DNA of 64,000 nt from Antarcticirhabdus aurantiaca (GTDB lineage Bacteria > Pseudomonadota > Alphaproteobacteria > Rhizobiales > Rhizobiaceae): positions 81,592 to 145,591 of the forward strand of contig NZ_VTOM01000016.1 of the NCBI RefSeq assembly GCF_009765365.1, read 5' to 3'. Of this stretch, positions 43,846 through 52,151 are shown piece by piece (the first letter of the stretch is position 1; each line of letters starts with the position of its first letter). Below the pieces are notes generated by a model, which searched no databases, was not told the DNA's origin, and worked only from the letters and a program-made list of their open reading frames with translations. The translations under genes were made by a program, and so were the position numbers.

Positions 43846-44205
43846 TCAGTCGCGGAGCAGCTTCAGCTTGCCGCGCGCGGACCTGGCCAGCGCGTCGAAG
43901 ATGGCCTTGCGCGCGAGCGGATGCGGCGAGGAGACGCCGCGGGTCCAACGGCCCACGGTGGGACGGGAGACGTTCAGGATTCGGGCCAGATCGGCATCGT
44001 CGAGCTCCAGCAGTTGCTGCGAGGCCCTGACGAGGCCCGCGAAGTCCAGGTCGGCATCGCTCGCGGCCGCGGCCTCGAGCATCGACACGAGTTCCCCGAT
44101 CGCCTGCGCCATCTGGGCGCGCACGTTCTTCACGAGCTCGAGAAAATCGGAGAAATCGAGAACGACCTGTGATTCCGCACTAATGCGGTTCGGGATGTTC
44201 GTCAT
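43846..44205 (-). CDS. XRE-type helix-turn-helix protein
   Basis: This 119-aa protein starts MTNIPNRISAESQVVLDFSD. The N-terminal 70 residues are helical (FLELVKNVRAQMAQAIGELV). A HTH lies at about 72-100: QLLELDDADLARILNVSRPT then VGRWTRGVSSPHPLARKAIF. It is the first gene of the three-gene operon and probably regulates it. Confidence 0.72.
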   Translation of the reverse strand: MTNIPNRISAESQVVLDFSDFLELVKNVRAQMAQAIGELVSMLEAAAASDADLDFAGLVRASQQLLELDDADLARILNVSRPTVGRWTRGVSSPHPLARKAIFDALARSARGKLKLLRD

Positions 44206-44477
44206 TTTCGGCTCCTCTGCCGCCGTATGATGGGCATGGCGGCCTATGATCTATATGCACGCGGCGACGCGGCATGCAAGGGGCGTCACCCCCCGAAATC
44301 TTGCGTTCCGCGCAGTGGCTTACGACCGCCGGGCACGATCAGCCACCGTGCGAGATGCACAGATCGCTCCAATATAGACCGTCACGCCGGCCCTTTGGGC
44401 GTGCCCGCCCGTGCCGATTGACTTCAGAGGCGCGGTCGACGGATCGGACCGCTGCCGACCGGCTGGAACGCTCCTGG
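44206..44477. other. Intergenic
   Basis: Promoter region of the XRE/GNAT operon; no other feature was recognised before the repeats. Confidence 0.4.
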
Positions 44478-44569
44478 TGTTGATCGGCTTCGCCCTTCGA
44501 CCCCGCCGATCTCGGGTCGTTCAACAAGTTATCACGCCGATCGGCGTCGAACCTCGGCGCCGATCCACA
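44478..44569 (-). repeat. ~92-bp dispersed repeat
   Basis: Complete copy, TGTTGATCGGC to GCCGATCCACA, exactly 92 bp, with core ACGCCGATCGGCGTCGAACC. Confidence 0.82.
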
Positions 44570-44650
44570 GCGTTGCGAGCTGCCTCTCTTGAGGTCAGCT
44601 CGCTCAATAGGTTGCCTCGCCGATCAGCGTGGAGTCTGCGCGATGATCCA
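44559..44650 (-). repeat. ~92-bp dispersed repeat, tandem partial copy
   Basis: The last 64 bp (TTGAGGTCAGCTCGCTCAAT to TGATCCACA) match the 10315 copy; the first part has been replaced by or merged with the end of the 44478 copy. It lies 36 bp after the histidine-kinase stop. Confidence 0.65.
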
Positions 44651-44685
44651 CAGATTGTTGCTCAACACCCCGACCCGCGTGGCGG

Positions 44686-47600
44686 TCAGTCGTCCACCAT
44701 GCCCTGGATCCGGTTCGACAGGACGGTCATGTCGAACGGCTTCGTGACCACCTGCATGCCGGGGTCGAGATGCCCGTGGCTGAGCACGGCGTTCTCGGCG
44801 TAGCCCGTCACGAACAGCACCTTCAGGTCGGGGCGCAACTCCCTTGCCGCATCGGCCACCTGTCGGCCGTTCATGCCGTTGGGAAGGCCGACGTCGGTGA
44901 CGAGGAGGTCGATGGCGGTGTCCGAGCGCAGGACCTTCAGCGCCTGCGGACCGTCGCCCGCCTCGATCGCCGTGAAGCCGAGGTCCTCGACGGCGTCCAC
45001 CACCAGCATGCGCACCAGCGGCTCGTCGTCCACGACGAGGACCGTCTTGCCTCGGGAATCGACCCGCGGGAGAGCCGGAACGACCTCGGGCTCGACGACC
45101 TCCTCCTCGTGATGGCGAGGAAGGTAGACGCAGACCATCGTCCCGCTGCCGACCTCGGAGTAGATGCGAACCTGCCCACCGGACTGGCGGGCGAACCCGT
45201 AGATCATCGAAAGGCCGAGCCCCGTGCCGACGCCGATCGGCTTGGTGGTGAAGAAGGGATCGAACGCGCGCTCGATGACGTCCGGGGACATGCCCGTTCC
45301 GTTGTCCGAAACGCACATGGAAAGGTACTGGCCCGGCGGCAGGTCGCGCTCGCGGGCGGCACGATCGTCAAGCCAGCGGTTCCCCGTCTCGATGGTGATC
45401 CGTCCACCGTCCGGCATGGCGTCCCGCGCGTTGATGCAAAGGTTCAGGAGCGCGTTCTCGAGTTGGTTCGGATCGACCAACGCCGACCATAGGCCCGCCT
45501 TCGCCACCGTCTCCACAGTGATCTGCGGACCGACCGTCCGGCGGATCAGGTCCTCCATCCCCGCGACGAGGCGGTTCACGTCGGTAGGCTTCGGCTCCAG
45601 CGTCTGGCGCCGCGAGAAGGCGAGGAGGCGATGGGTCAGTGCCGCGGCTCGCTTGGCAGCCCCTTGAGCCCCCACCATGTAGCGGTCGAGGTCACTGACA
45701 CGGCCCTGCTGCACCCGGGTCTGCATCATGTCGAGCGAACCGGAAATGCCCGCAAGCAGGTTGTTGAAGTCGTGCGCGAGGCCGCCCGTGAGCTGGCCGA
45801 CGGCTTCCATCTTCTGGCTCTGGCGCAGCGCCTCCTGGGCCCGCTCCAGCTCCTCGGCGGCTTCCTTGACGGCGGTGACGTCGCGCCCGGTCGCGTAGGT
45901 GACCTCCCCCGCGGGCGCCGCCACCCAGGAGATCCAACGCATGGATCCGTCCTTGTGGCGGTAGCGGTTCTCGATCTTGATCCGCCCCCCGGTTGCCGTC
46001 GTCTCGTATGCGTCGACAGTCTTCGAGTGATCGTCGGGGAGGACGAACTCGTTGACGTGGTGGCCTTCGAGTTCGTCGGGCGCATAGCCGAGCAGGGCCG
46101 TCCATGCCGGGTTCACGCGGAGGAAGACGCCGGTGAAGTCGATGACGACCATGAGATCGGGCGAGGTGTCCCACATCCGGTCGCGCTCCGCCGTGCGCTC
46201 GGCCACAAGTTGCTCCAGCTCCGCGCTTTGCCGTTCCTTGGCATCGCGGGCCTCGACGATCTCCTGGATGTCGACGCAGGTGCCGATCCAACGCAGGATG
46301 GGGCCGTCCTTGGTCTCGCGCGCGGGAACTGACCGACCGATGAACCAGCGGTAGACGCCGTCCTCGCGACGGAAACGGTACTCGATCTCGAACGGGCCTT
46401 CGGTCCGGCGAGCCTCTTCCCAGGCCGCGATGGAGCGCTCGCGGTCGTCCGGGTGGAGGACGTCGCTCCAGCCGAAGTGCACGAGTGCGTCGGCCGGGTA
46501 CCCGGTGAACGCCTCGAAGAACGGGTTGACGTAGTCGCAGCGTCCGTGGGCGTCGGTGGTGAACAGGATGACGGGAAGCGCTTCGGCAAAGGCGCGGAAG
46601 CGCGCCTCGCTCGCCCGAAGCGCGGTTTGGCTGCGGCGTTGCTCGGTGAGGTCCAGCATCGCGCCGATCATGCGCGTTGCCCGACCCGTTGCGTCACGGA
46701 TCACATGGCCGCGGTCGAGCACGTCGGCATAGGTGCCGTCGGCTCGCTCGAAGCGGTACTCCTCGGTCCAGTTCTCGGCCGTGCCGTCGATGGCAGCGTG
46801 GATGCTGTGGTCCACCTTCGCCCGGTCGTCGGGATGGATGTGCTCGATCCACCACTCGCCCGTCGGCGCCACGTCGGCGGGCGCATGTCCGTAAGCGGTC
46901 TCCAGCGCCTCGTTCCAGAGCACGTGGTTGGTGGCGAAGTGCCAGTCCCAGATCGCGTCATTGGTGGCACGCACCGCAAGGCGGAGCCGCTCCGCTGTTT
47001 CCCGAGCTGCCGCATCGGCCGCCTTCTGATCGGACACGTCCCGGAAGAACCCGGCCAACCCTTCCTCGACGGGGTAGGCACGCATCTCCAGCCAGGCCTC
47101 TCGTCCATCCGGCCAGCGATACCTGTGCTCCAGCGTCACGGGCACCTGTTCGGTCATGGCCCGCTTGTAAAGGCGACCGAGTTCGCTGGCCTCGCTGCCT
47201 GGAAAAGCATCCCAGTGCGTGCGACCGAGGACTGCCTCGCGTGGCCGGCCTTCGATCCGCTCGGCCTCGGCGTTGAAGTCGAGGATGCGGAACTGGCGGT
47301 CAAGGAGGAAGAACCCCTCGGCCATGCCGTCGAGCACGCCTTTGGCCCGCGCCTCGCTTTCGCGAAGGCGGCGTTCGGCCAGCACTTGCCCCGTGATCTC
47401 GTTGCAGGGGCAGAAGAACCCCGCCACCGTCCCGGCCTCGTCGCGCACGGGCGTGTAGGAAAAGCTGAAGTGGGTCTCCTCGGCATAGCCGCGCCGATGC
47501 ATGATGAGGGTGATGTCGTCCATGTGGACGGGCTCGCCCGCGTATGCCTGCTCGACGATGGGCACGAGATCTGCGCGGATCTCCTGCCACACGTCGAGGA

Positions 47601-47874
47601 AGTCGCGCCCGAGCGCGGCAGGGTGCTTGGACGCGAGGATCTCCGCATAGGCGTCGTTGTAGAGGAGGGTGCGCTCCTCTCCCCAGGCGAGGAACATGGC
47701 TTGATTGGAAGCGAGCATCACGCCGACGAGGGTCTTGAGCGCTGGCGGCCAGTTCGGTGGGACCCCGAGGCTCGTGCCGTCCCACGGATGGTCGCGCAGC
47801 ATCCGGCCCAACTCGCCCCCGCCGGAAAGAAAGCCCGGGACATCGGAAGCGGCACTGGTCGAGTTCAGATCCAT
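44686..47874 (-). CDS. Hybrid histidine kinase with multiple PAS domains
   Basis: From MDLNSTSAASDVPGFLSGGG this is 1062 aa. Order: PAS-like input (about 20-160), four further PAS/PAC modules to about 710, HisKA with H-box GGLAHDFNNLLAGISGSLDM, HATPase_c (NLCINARDAMPDGG, VSDNGTGMS, GTGLGLSMIYGF) and a C-terminal receiver (VLVVDDEPLVR, DLLVTDVGLPN, VVTKPFD). No membrane helix is visible, so it is a cytosolic sensor. No cognate regulator is adjacent; the receiver-only proteins at 25-27 kb are possible partners only by type. Confidence 0.9.
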   Translation of the reverse strand: MDLNSTSAASDVPGFLSGGGELGRMLRDHPWDGTSLGVPPNWPPALKTLVGVMLASNQAMFLAWGEERTLLYNDAYAEILASKHPAALGRDFLDVWQEIRADLVPIVEQAYAGEPVHMDDITLIMHRRGYAEETHFSFSYTPVRDEAGTVAGFFCPCNEITGQVLAERRLRESEARAKGVLDGMAEGFFLLDRQFRILDFNAEAERIEGRPREAVLGRTHWDAFPGSEASELGRLYKRAMTEQVPVTLEHRYRWPDGREAWLEMRAYPVEEGLAGFFRDVSDQKAADAAARETAERLRLAVRATNDAIWDWHFATNHVLWNEALETAYGHAPADVAPTGEWWIEHIHPDDRAKVDHSIHAAIDGTAENWTEEYRFERADGTYADVLDRGHVIRDATGRATRMIGAMLDLTEQRRSQTALRASEARFRAFAEALPVILFTTDAHGRCDYVNPFFEAFTGYPADALVHFGWSDVLHPDDRERSIAAWEEARRTEGPFEIEYRFRREDGVYRWFIGRSVPARETKDGPILRWIGTCVDIQEIVEARDAKERQSAELEQLVAERTAERDRMWDTSPDLMVVIDFTGVFLRVNPAWTALLGYAPDELEGHHVNEFVLPDDHSKTVDAYETTATGGRIKIENRYRHKDGSMRWISWVAAPAGEVTYATGRDVTAVKEAAEELERAQEALRQSQKMEAVGQLTGGLAHDFNNLLAGISGSLDMMQTRVQQGRVSDLDRYMVGAQGAAKRAAALTHRLLAFSRRQTLEPKPTDVNRLVAGMEDLIRRTVGPQITVETVAKAGLWSALVDPNQLENALLNLCINARDAMPDGGRITIETGNRWLDDRAARERDLPPGQYLSMCVSDNGTGMSPDVIERAFDPFFTTKPIGVGTGLGLSMIYGFARQSGGQVRIYSEVGSGTMVCVYLPRHHEEEVVEPEVVPALPRVDSRGKTVLVVDDEPLVRMLVVDAVEDLGFTAIEAGDGPQALKVLRSDTAIDLLVTDVGLPNGMNGRQVADAARELRPDLKVLFVTGYAENAVLSHGHLDPGMQVVTKPFDMTVLSNRIQGMVDD

Positions 47875-48220
47875 GATGGAGGGGCATTCCCTTGTCGCGT
47901 CATCGGCACTGGCCTTGGCATCGAGGTCGGTCTTCGCTCCCTCATACCCATGGTCACCTGCGCTGACGAGAACTCTCGAGTGGCTTCGACAGGATCGTGA
48001 AGCTCGCTTTCCTACCGAATTAGTCGACGTCGATCCCGAATCCACAACGCGTTCGTTCGCGAGATGTCGCGGTCGGGTGGACGGGATGCACATCCGCCCC
48101 GTCGCCATATGGGTCCATGCGGTCACGTTCGCTTCCACCGCATCGCACCGATGGTTCGTCGGCAGGCCCGGGCACCCAAGGTGACGCCGGGCATGTCGGC
48201 TGCCTCGTGCTTGGTTAGCC

Positions 48221-48573
48221 TCAGGAGCGGACCGGGCATTTTTCGAAGCGGTCCACGACGTCCTGGAGGAGCAGCACCTGCATTTGATGGCCGGAGCCTT
48301 CCACAAGGCTACATGCGACCAGCGGCAGCTACTCCAAGGCACGCTCCACGTCGTCCAGCGCGCGGGGATCAGCGCTTTCGGGCACGTCGATCCTGACGAC
48401 GTTGTTCTTCCCGTCCAGGAGGAATGCCTGTCCCAGAGCGTTCTTCGACTTCGCCCTCGCGGCTGAGGAGAAAGACCTCATGAACGCCCATTCCTTCGCG
48501 CCGCCGTTCCGAGCCTTCTCGTCTACGGTGAAGGTGCCCTCCCCCGTACCGATGCTGAGGATGCGGACGCTCT
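48221..48573 (-). pseudogene. Patatin-like phospholipase, C-terminal fragment with in-frame TAG
   Basis: The minus strand reads SVRILSIGTGEGTFTVDE, KEWAFMRSFSSAARAKSKNA, LGQAFLLDGKNNVVRIDVPE and LDDVERALE, then TAG at 48329-48331, then LPLVACSLVEGSGHQMQVLL to TGA at 48221 in the same frame. SIGTG and the VVRID strand fit the C-terminal half of patatin-like lipases. The catalytic GxSxG half is missing: the frame breaks at the dispersed repeat 48574-48665. Confidence 0.55.
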
Positions 48574-48665
48574 CGCCGGGCACATCGCAGCTTCGAGGCA
48601 GATCGGCACGGCAACCCGTTGGGTAAGTTGACCTTGTAGCGTCAGGTGTGCATCGCCGACCGACC
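48574..48665 (+). repeat. ~92-bp dispersed repeat at the patatin break
   Basis: Ungapped 92-bp match with drifted ends: CGCAGCTTCGAGGC, GATCGGCACGGCAACCCGTT, ending GCCGACCGACC. It truncates the patatin-like gene. Confidence 0.6.
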
Positions 48666-48799
48666 TCCAAACCTCCCGATGCACCGATCCGGATTGTCTC
48701 CCTCCTTGCAGTTGCCCTACGTGCGCCCCGATGGGTTGACGCTCAGCCCGCCGGAACGGCGCAGGTGTTGACGGCTCCCGCCAATCATCGGCATCCATG

Positions 48800-49120
48800 T
48801 CATTGCTTCGGCACCTTTCCGTCGAGATCCACACTCAGCAACCGCTCGAAGGCCACCGGCTCGAGCTTGCCCGGAGACCGGAACGGGTCAGAGAAAGCGT
48901 AGATGAAGAAGAGCACCACCCCGGAGTAGATCCCGAAGGTCGTCAGGAGCAGGAGGTGGCCGCGGGTCGGGCGATAGACTTGGAAGGGCACCGACAGGAG
49001 GGCGAGGCCCGCAATCGCCGGCGCCCAGAACACGCCGCTGAAGCGCCCGAACACGCCGGCCTCCCGCGTCTCCCGCAGCTTGGCGACATCGGTGAGCCGC
49101 CTCGTGTTCCCGCTGATCAG
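48800..49120 (-). pseudogene. DUF4239 membrane protein, C-terminal fragment
   Basis: Encodes about 106 residues: LISGNTRRLTDVAKLRETRE, GVFWAPAIAGLALLSVPFQV, YRPTRGHLLLLTTFGIYSGV, VLFFIYAFSDPFRSPGKLEP, VAFERLL. The two transmembrane helices and the final PFxxPGxLxPxAFERLL fit the C-terminus of DUF4239 (bestrophin-like) proteins, normally about 250 aa. The N-terminal half is absent. Confidence 0.6.
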
Positions 49121-50051
49121 TCGACGGGTCGCGACGACAGGCTGAGGACGATCCTGGCAGGCCGACAGACCGGGTTCGACACATGGCAACTCAAAGGGTT
49201 GATGAGCCGCCCATTTGCACCCCGCTTCGGTGGTCCGATCCCCGGTCGGCGTGTCCGGCTTGCCGCGGTGCCCGCCTTGCCGCTTTGCGCTCCTGCCGTT
49301 CCATTTTAACGCGGGGCCATGATTTCATACCGCCGCGCGTTTGGAACGACCTATTCGGCCTCGGCCGCGCGGCGGCAGCCCGCGCGGCGCTTGAGCGTCT
49401 TCCGGCACCGCATGAACCGGCCCGAAGGGTCGGTTCATAGGCGGGTCGGTATCAAGCCCTTGCGGCAGCAGGCCATCCGTCCGGACGGGCTGATCGGCGA
49501 AGCGTCTCTGTGCGCTTGGTTCCGACATCCATCGACAGGCTTCCGCGCCGATCGGCATCGAAGATGCGCCGATTCATGAGTGACCATCGGACGCGCGGCG
49601 GGGCTCCCTTCCGAAGCGTCCGCCCCATCCTTCTCTGCCCTTGGCGAACCGGCACGACCCGATGATGCCACGCCGACCTTCACGACCGCGCATCCCCGGT
49701 TGGTCAAGCAGCTCATCGGGCACCCGCGACGCTGAGCGCGACTGCCTTCTCGCCATTCCACAGAGTCGGCATCAACGGCCTGGCGTACGGCGTCACGATC
49801 GAGGACCACCCGGGCCTCGAGTACCGGAGCCGCGGTGCCTGCGGCCATGGATAAGCTGAACCGGGAACTCTACTCGAGGTCGGTCATGCGTGGGCGAGCG
49901 GCCCTTGGTCTCAATACTGACCGAGAACGTGATGGTGGCGACCCGACGAAATTCTCGAGGACGGGATGCGGGGTCGTTGCGACGTTGCGATGTCGGCGTA
50001 CAAGGCGACTCGGGCAGCGTGATCGACATGGGACGCGGGCGAGGTGTTGCA
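49121..50051. other. Non-coding region
   Basis: No supportable gene. Contains one dispersed-repeat copy at 49488-49578. Confidence 0.4.
49488..49578 (-). repeat. ~91-bp dispersed repeat, degenerate
   Basis: GGGCTGATCGGCGAAGC at the left, core TCCGCGCCGATCGGCATCGA, and GCCGATTCATG at the right. Confidence 0.65.
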
Positions 50052-50843
50052 ATGCATAACGAAGCGAGGCCTTCGATCGGCCGCAGGTTCGTGGAACCGC
50101 GCCAGCAGAGGCAATGGGACGAGTTCTTCAAGAGGTTGGCGCCCCACTCCAAGGTCATCCGCTCGATCGTGGAGGATGCTTTCGAGATGGAAGGGAAACT
50201 GGGGTTTGGCCGCATGTTGCCGACCGATCTTGAGTCCGCAAGGGTTGCAGCCGCGCTGCATCAAGACGACACGTTCAAGAACCTCAAAGCTGATGGGATA
50301 TATCTAACAGCGGATGGAAACTCGGCAGTCCACGTCGAATACCAGTCCACATACAATTCGGGGATGTTCATACGCTTTGTGATGTACAGGGAGGCCTTCA
50401 TCGAAAAACGGCGCACGCACAAGATCGAGAAGACCCCCTACTGTGTGCTTCTATACTCCGGCAGTGAACACTCGATATGGAAGAACGAGCACCACGGCAA
50501 GAAACTACATCAATACGTCGATTTCGTATTCATCATCTTGGAGGCAATGGAACCGGACGCTTTCGACAATGACGATCTCGAGGGACGGATCATCGGACTT
50601 TCGCGACCACTAGCAACCGATGTTCAGAAGTTCGTCGCGGTGATGAAAGAGCTGGATGGCTTGTCGGATGCGCGGAGCAAAGGCGTCATGGAGCAGGATA
50701 GGCTTGAGTCGCTGAAAACCGCTTTGGTCCTCGCTGGGGTAAATAAACCGGAAATCCGGCCGTGGGTTCTTGGGAGAATGAGAATGGACGAGCAACTTCG
50801 CTTGGGACTGGAGGAGATCCTGCCGGAACTCCACCGCTTGTAA
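50052..50843 (+). CDS. Rpn-like PD-(D/E)XK nuclease
   Basis: From MHNEARPSIGRRFVEPRQQR this is 263 aa. The nuclease core is seen as ADGIYLTADGNSAVHVEYQS (E-x-Q in place of E-x-K, as in Rpn/YhgA proteins), followed by GMFIRFVMYREAFIEKR and TPYCVLLYSG. Rpn nucleases promote RecA-independent recombination and some act in defence. The gene is clearly richer in A+T than its neighbours, a sign of transfer. It ends at TAA, but the frame continues open to 51131. Confidence 0.7.
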   Translation: MHNEARPSIGRRFVEPRQQRQWDEFFKRLAPHSKVIRSIVEDAFEMEGKLGFGRMLPTDLESARVAAALHQDDTFKNLKADGIYLTADGNSAVHVEYQSTYNSGMFIRFVMYREAFIEKRRTHKIEKTPYCVLLYSGSEHSIWKNEHHGKKLHQYVDFVFIILEAMEPDAFDNDDLEGRIIGLSRPLATDVQKFVAVMKELDGLSDARSKGVMEQDRLESLKTALVLAGVNKPEIRPWVLGRMRMDEQLRLGLEEILPELHRL

Positions 50844-51131
50844 ATCGCCGACGCGAGGCACCGGGCAAACCTGCATATGCGGGCCGCTGACGAAGCCATA
50901 CGTGCAGCGGCAGAGAAAGAGAGAGCGGCAACCGAGGCGATCCGGCACGCGAACGAACTGGAACACGTCATGGCTGAATGGATCCGGTCCGTCGTGGAAC
51001 ATCTTGCTCGATCGATGCCCAATTCGGCAGACTGGCACAGACGACTTGGTGATGCGGCGGATGAGGATCTGCCCGATCTTCTGGAGGAAATGGGTCAAGC
51101 TCTCGGAAGGGATGGTCTCGACCTCGTATGA
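50844..51131 (+). CDS. C-terminal coiled-coil continuation of the Rpn-like gene
   Basis: In the same frame after the TAA at 50841-50843 the sequence continues IADARHRANLHMRAADEAIR, AAAEKERAATEAIRHANELE and ends LLEEMGQALGRDGLDLV. It can start on its own at ATG 50877 (84 aa). It is either a separate small helical protein or the C-terminus of a longer nuclease split by a nonsense mutation. Same strand and frame, 33 bp apart, favour the latter. Confidence 0.5.
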   Translation: MADARHRANLHMRAADEAIRAAAEKERAATEAIRHANELEHVMAEWIRSVVEHLARSMPNSADWHRRLGDAADEDLPDLLEEMGQALGRDGLDLV

Positions 51132-51178
51132 TCTTGGGCTGCGTAGACATTGGAAGAGGGGTGTAGATCGGCAAGGGA

Positions 51179-51269
51179 TGTGGATCGGCGGCGAATGCCC
51201 GCGCCGATCAGCGAGCTGGCCTGCTGAACGGCCCGATCTCAGGTTGATGCTGAGCACTGCCGACCGACA
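51179..51269 (+). repeat. ~91-bp dispersed repeat
   Basis: Starts TGTGGATCGGCGGC, core GCGCCGATCAGCGAGCTGGC, ends GCCGACCGACA. A second short TGTAGATCGGC lies 16 bp upstream. Confidence 0.65.
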
Positions 51270-51595
51270 TCTGGAGCGCGCCCGGCGAACCCCTGCGGAC
51301 GTTGAGGGGACACGACGAGCGTGTCCGCAGCGTCGCCTTCGACGCGACCGGACGACGCCTGTTCAGCGGCGGCGGCGCCTCGGTCGTCCGCGCCTGGGAC
51401 GTAGTGGAAGGGCGCTGCGTCGACGAACTCCTCGGTCACAGCAGCGGCATCTGGTCGTCTCGGCCAGTCCGGACGACTCGATGGCGGCGGCCCGGGGGCG
51501 AGGACGGAAGCGTCCGTGTTTGGGACCTTCCATCAGGAGCCTCGACGCAGGGTTGGCCAGAGCGACCTTACGAGGGCACCGGGATCGCGGGCGTG
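51270..51595 (+). pseudogene. WD40-repeat protein fragment
   Basis: Encodes LRTLRGHDERVRSVAFDATG, RRLFSGGGASVVRAWDVVEG and, after two compensating frameshifts, VVSASPDDSMAAA and GEDGSVRVWDLPSG. The GH...W-D spacing marks at least two WD40 blades. The fragment begins directly after one dispersed repeat, and another lies about 130 bp beyond it. Decayed. Confidence 0.65.
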
Positions 51596-52151
51596 AAGGG
51601 CATGTTGCCGACCGAGGTGTCGACCTGGATCTCCCTGGGAGCGGATGCCTCGTCCGCCTCCAGGGCGGGGCAGCGGAAGCGGAAGTCGCCTCTTCCGACG
51701 AGCAGGGGCCGTCGCCCTGCGTCCCGACTGTCGATCGGCGACGCATGTCGACCGACTTACGGTCGACGTCTTCAGCAGCCTGCCATGCCGATCGGCGTCA
51801 GAACTTCACGCCATCCACAGGTGTCATCGCGATGCGATCGCGCTGCTCGCTGTCGATCGACGACGGGTGGCGGCCAGATCGGGACGGGCGCCCTCGCAAA
51901 AGTGCCGAGCTGATCGGCAACGACGCCATGCGGTGGCCCCCGGGTTGGATGTGAGGATCCGCCGCGGGTCGTCTCCGGCGAGGTCGAGACCGACGATACG
52001 TCGAACCCGACAAGTTTAGACGACCGATAGAGCCTATCTCAACAAACCCGCGATAGGGCGGCAAGGAGGGAGATCGATCGCGTTTGGCTGGATCTGCGTC
52101 CAACGGGAATCCTGGTCATGAAGCGACGGCGGAGCGCGGCACGCAAGTGTC
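51596..52151. other. Non-coding region
   Basis: Apart from a dispersed repeat at 51729-51819 and weak repeat-like traces near 51850-51920, nothing was recognised. Confidence 0.35.
51729..51819 (-). repeat. ~91-bp dispersed repeat
   Basis: Starts TGTCGATCGGC, core TGCCGATCGGCGTCAGAACT, ends GCCATCCACA. Confidence 0.65.

Noticed and set aside
43105..44205. Calling the XRE/GNAT pair a toxin-antitoxin system outright
   Set aside because: The GNAT has a full acetyl-CoA loop but no feature that separates toxins from metabolic acetyltransferases; kept only as a possibility.
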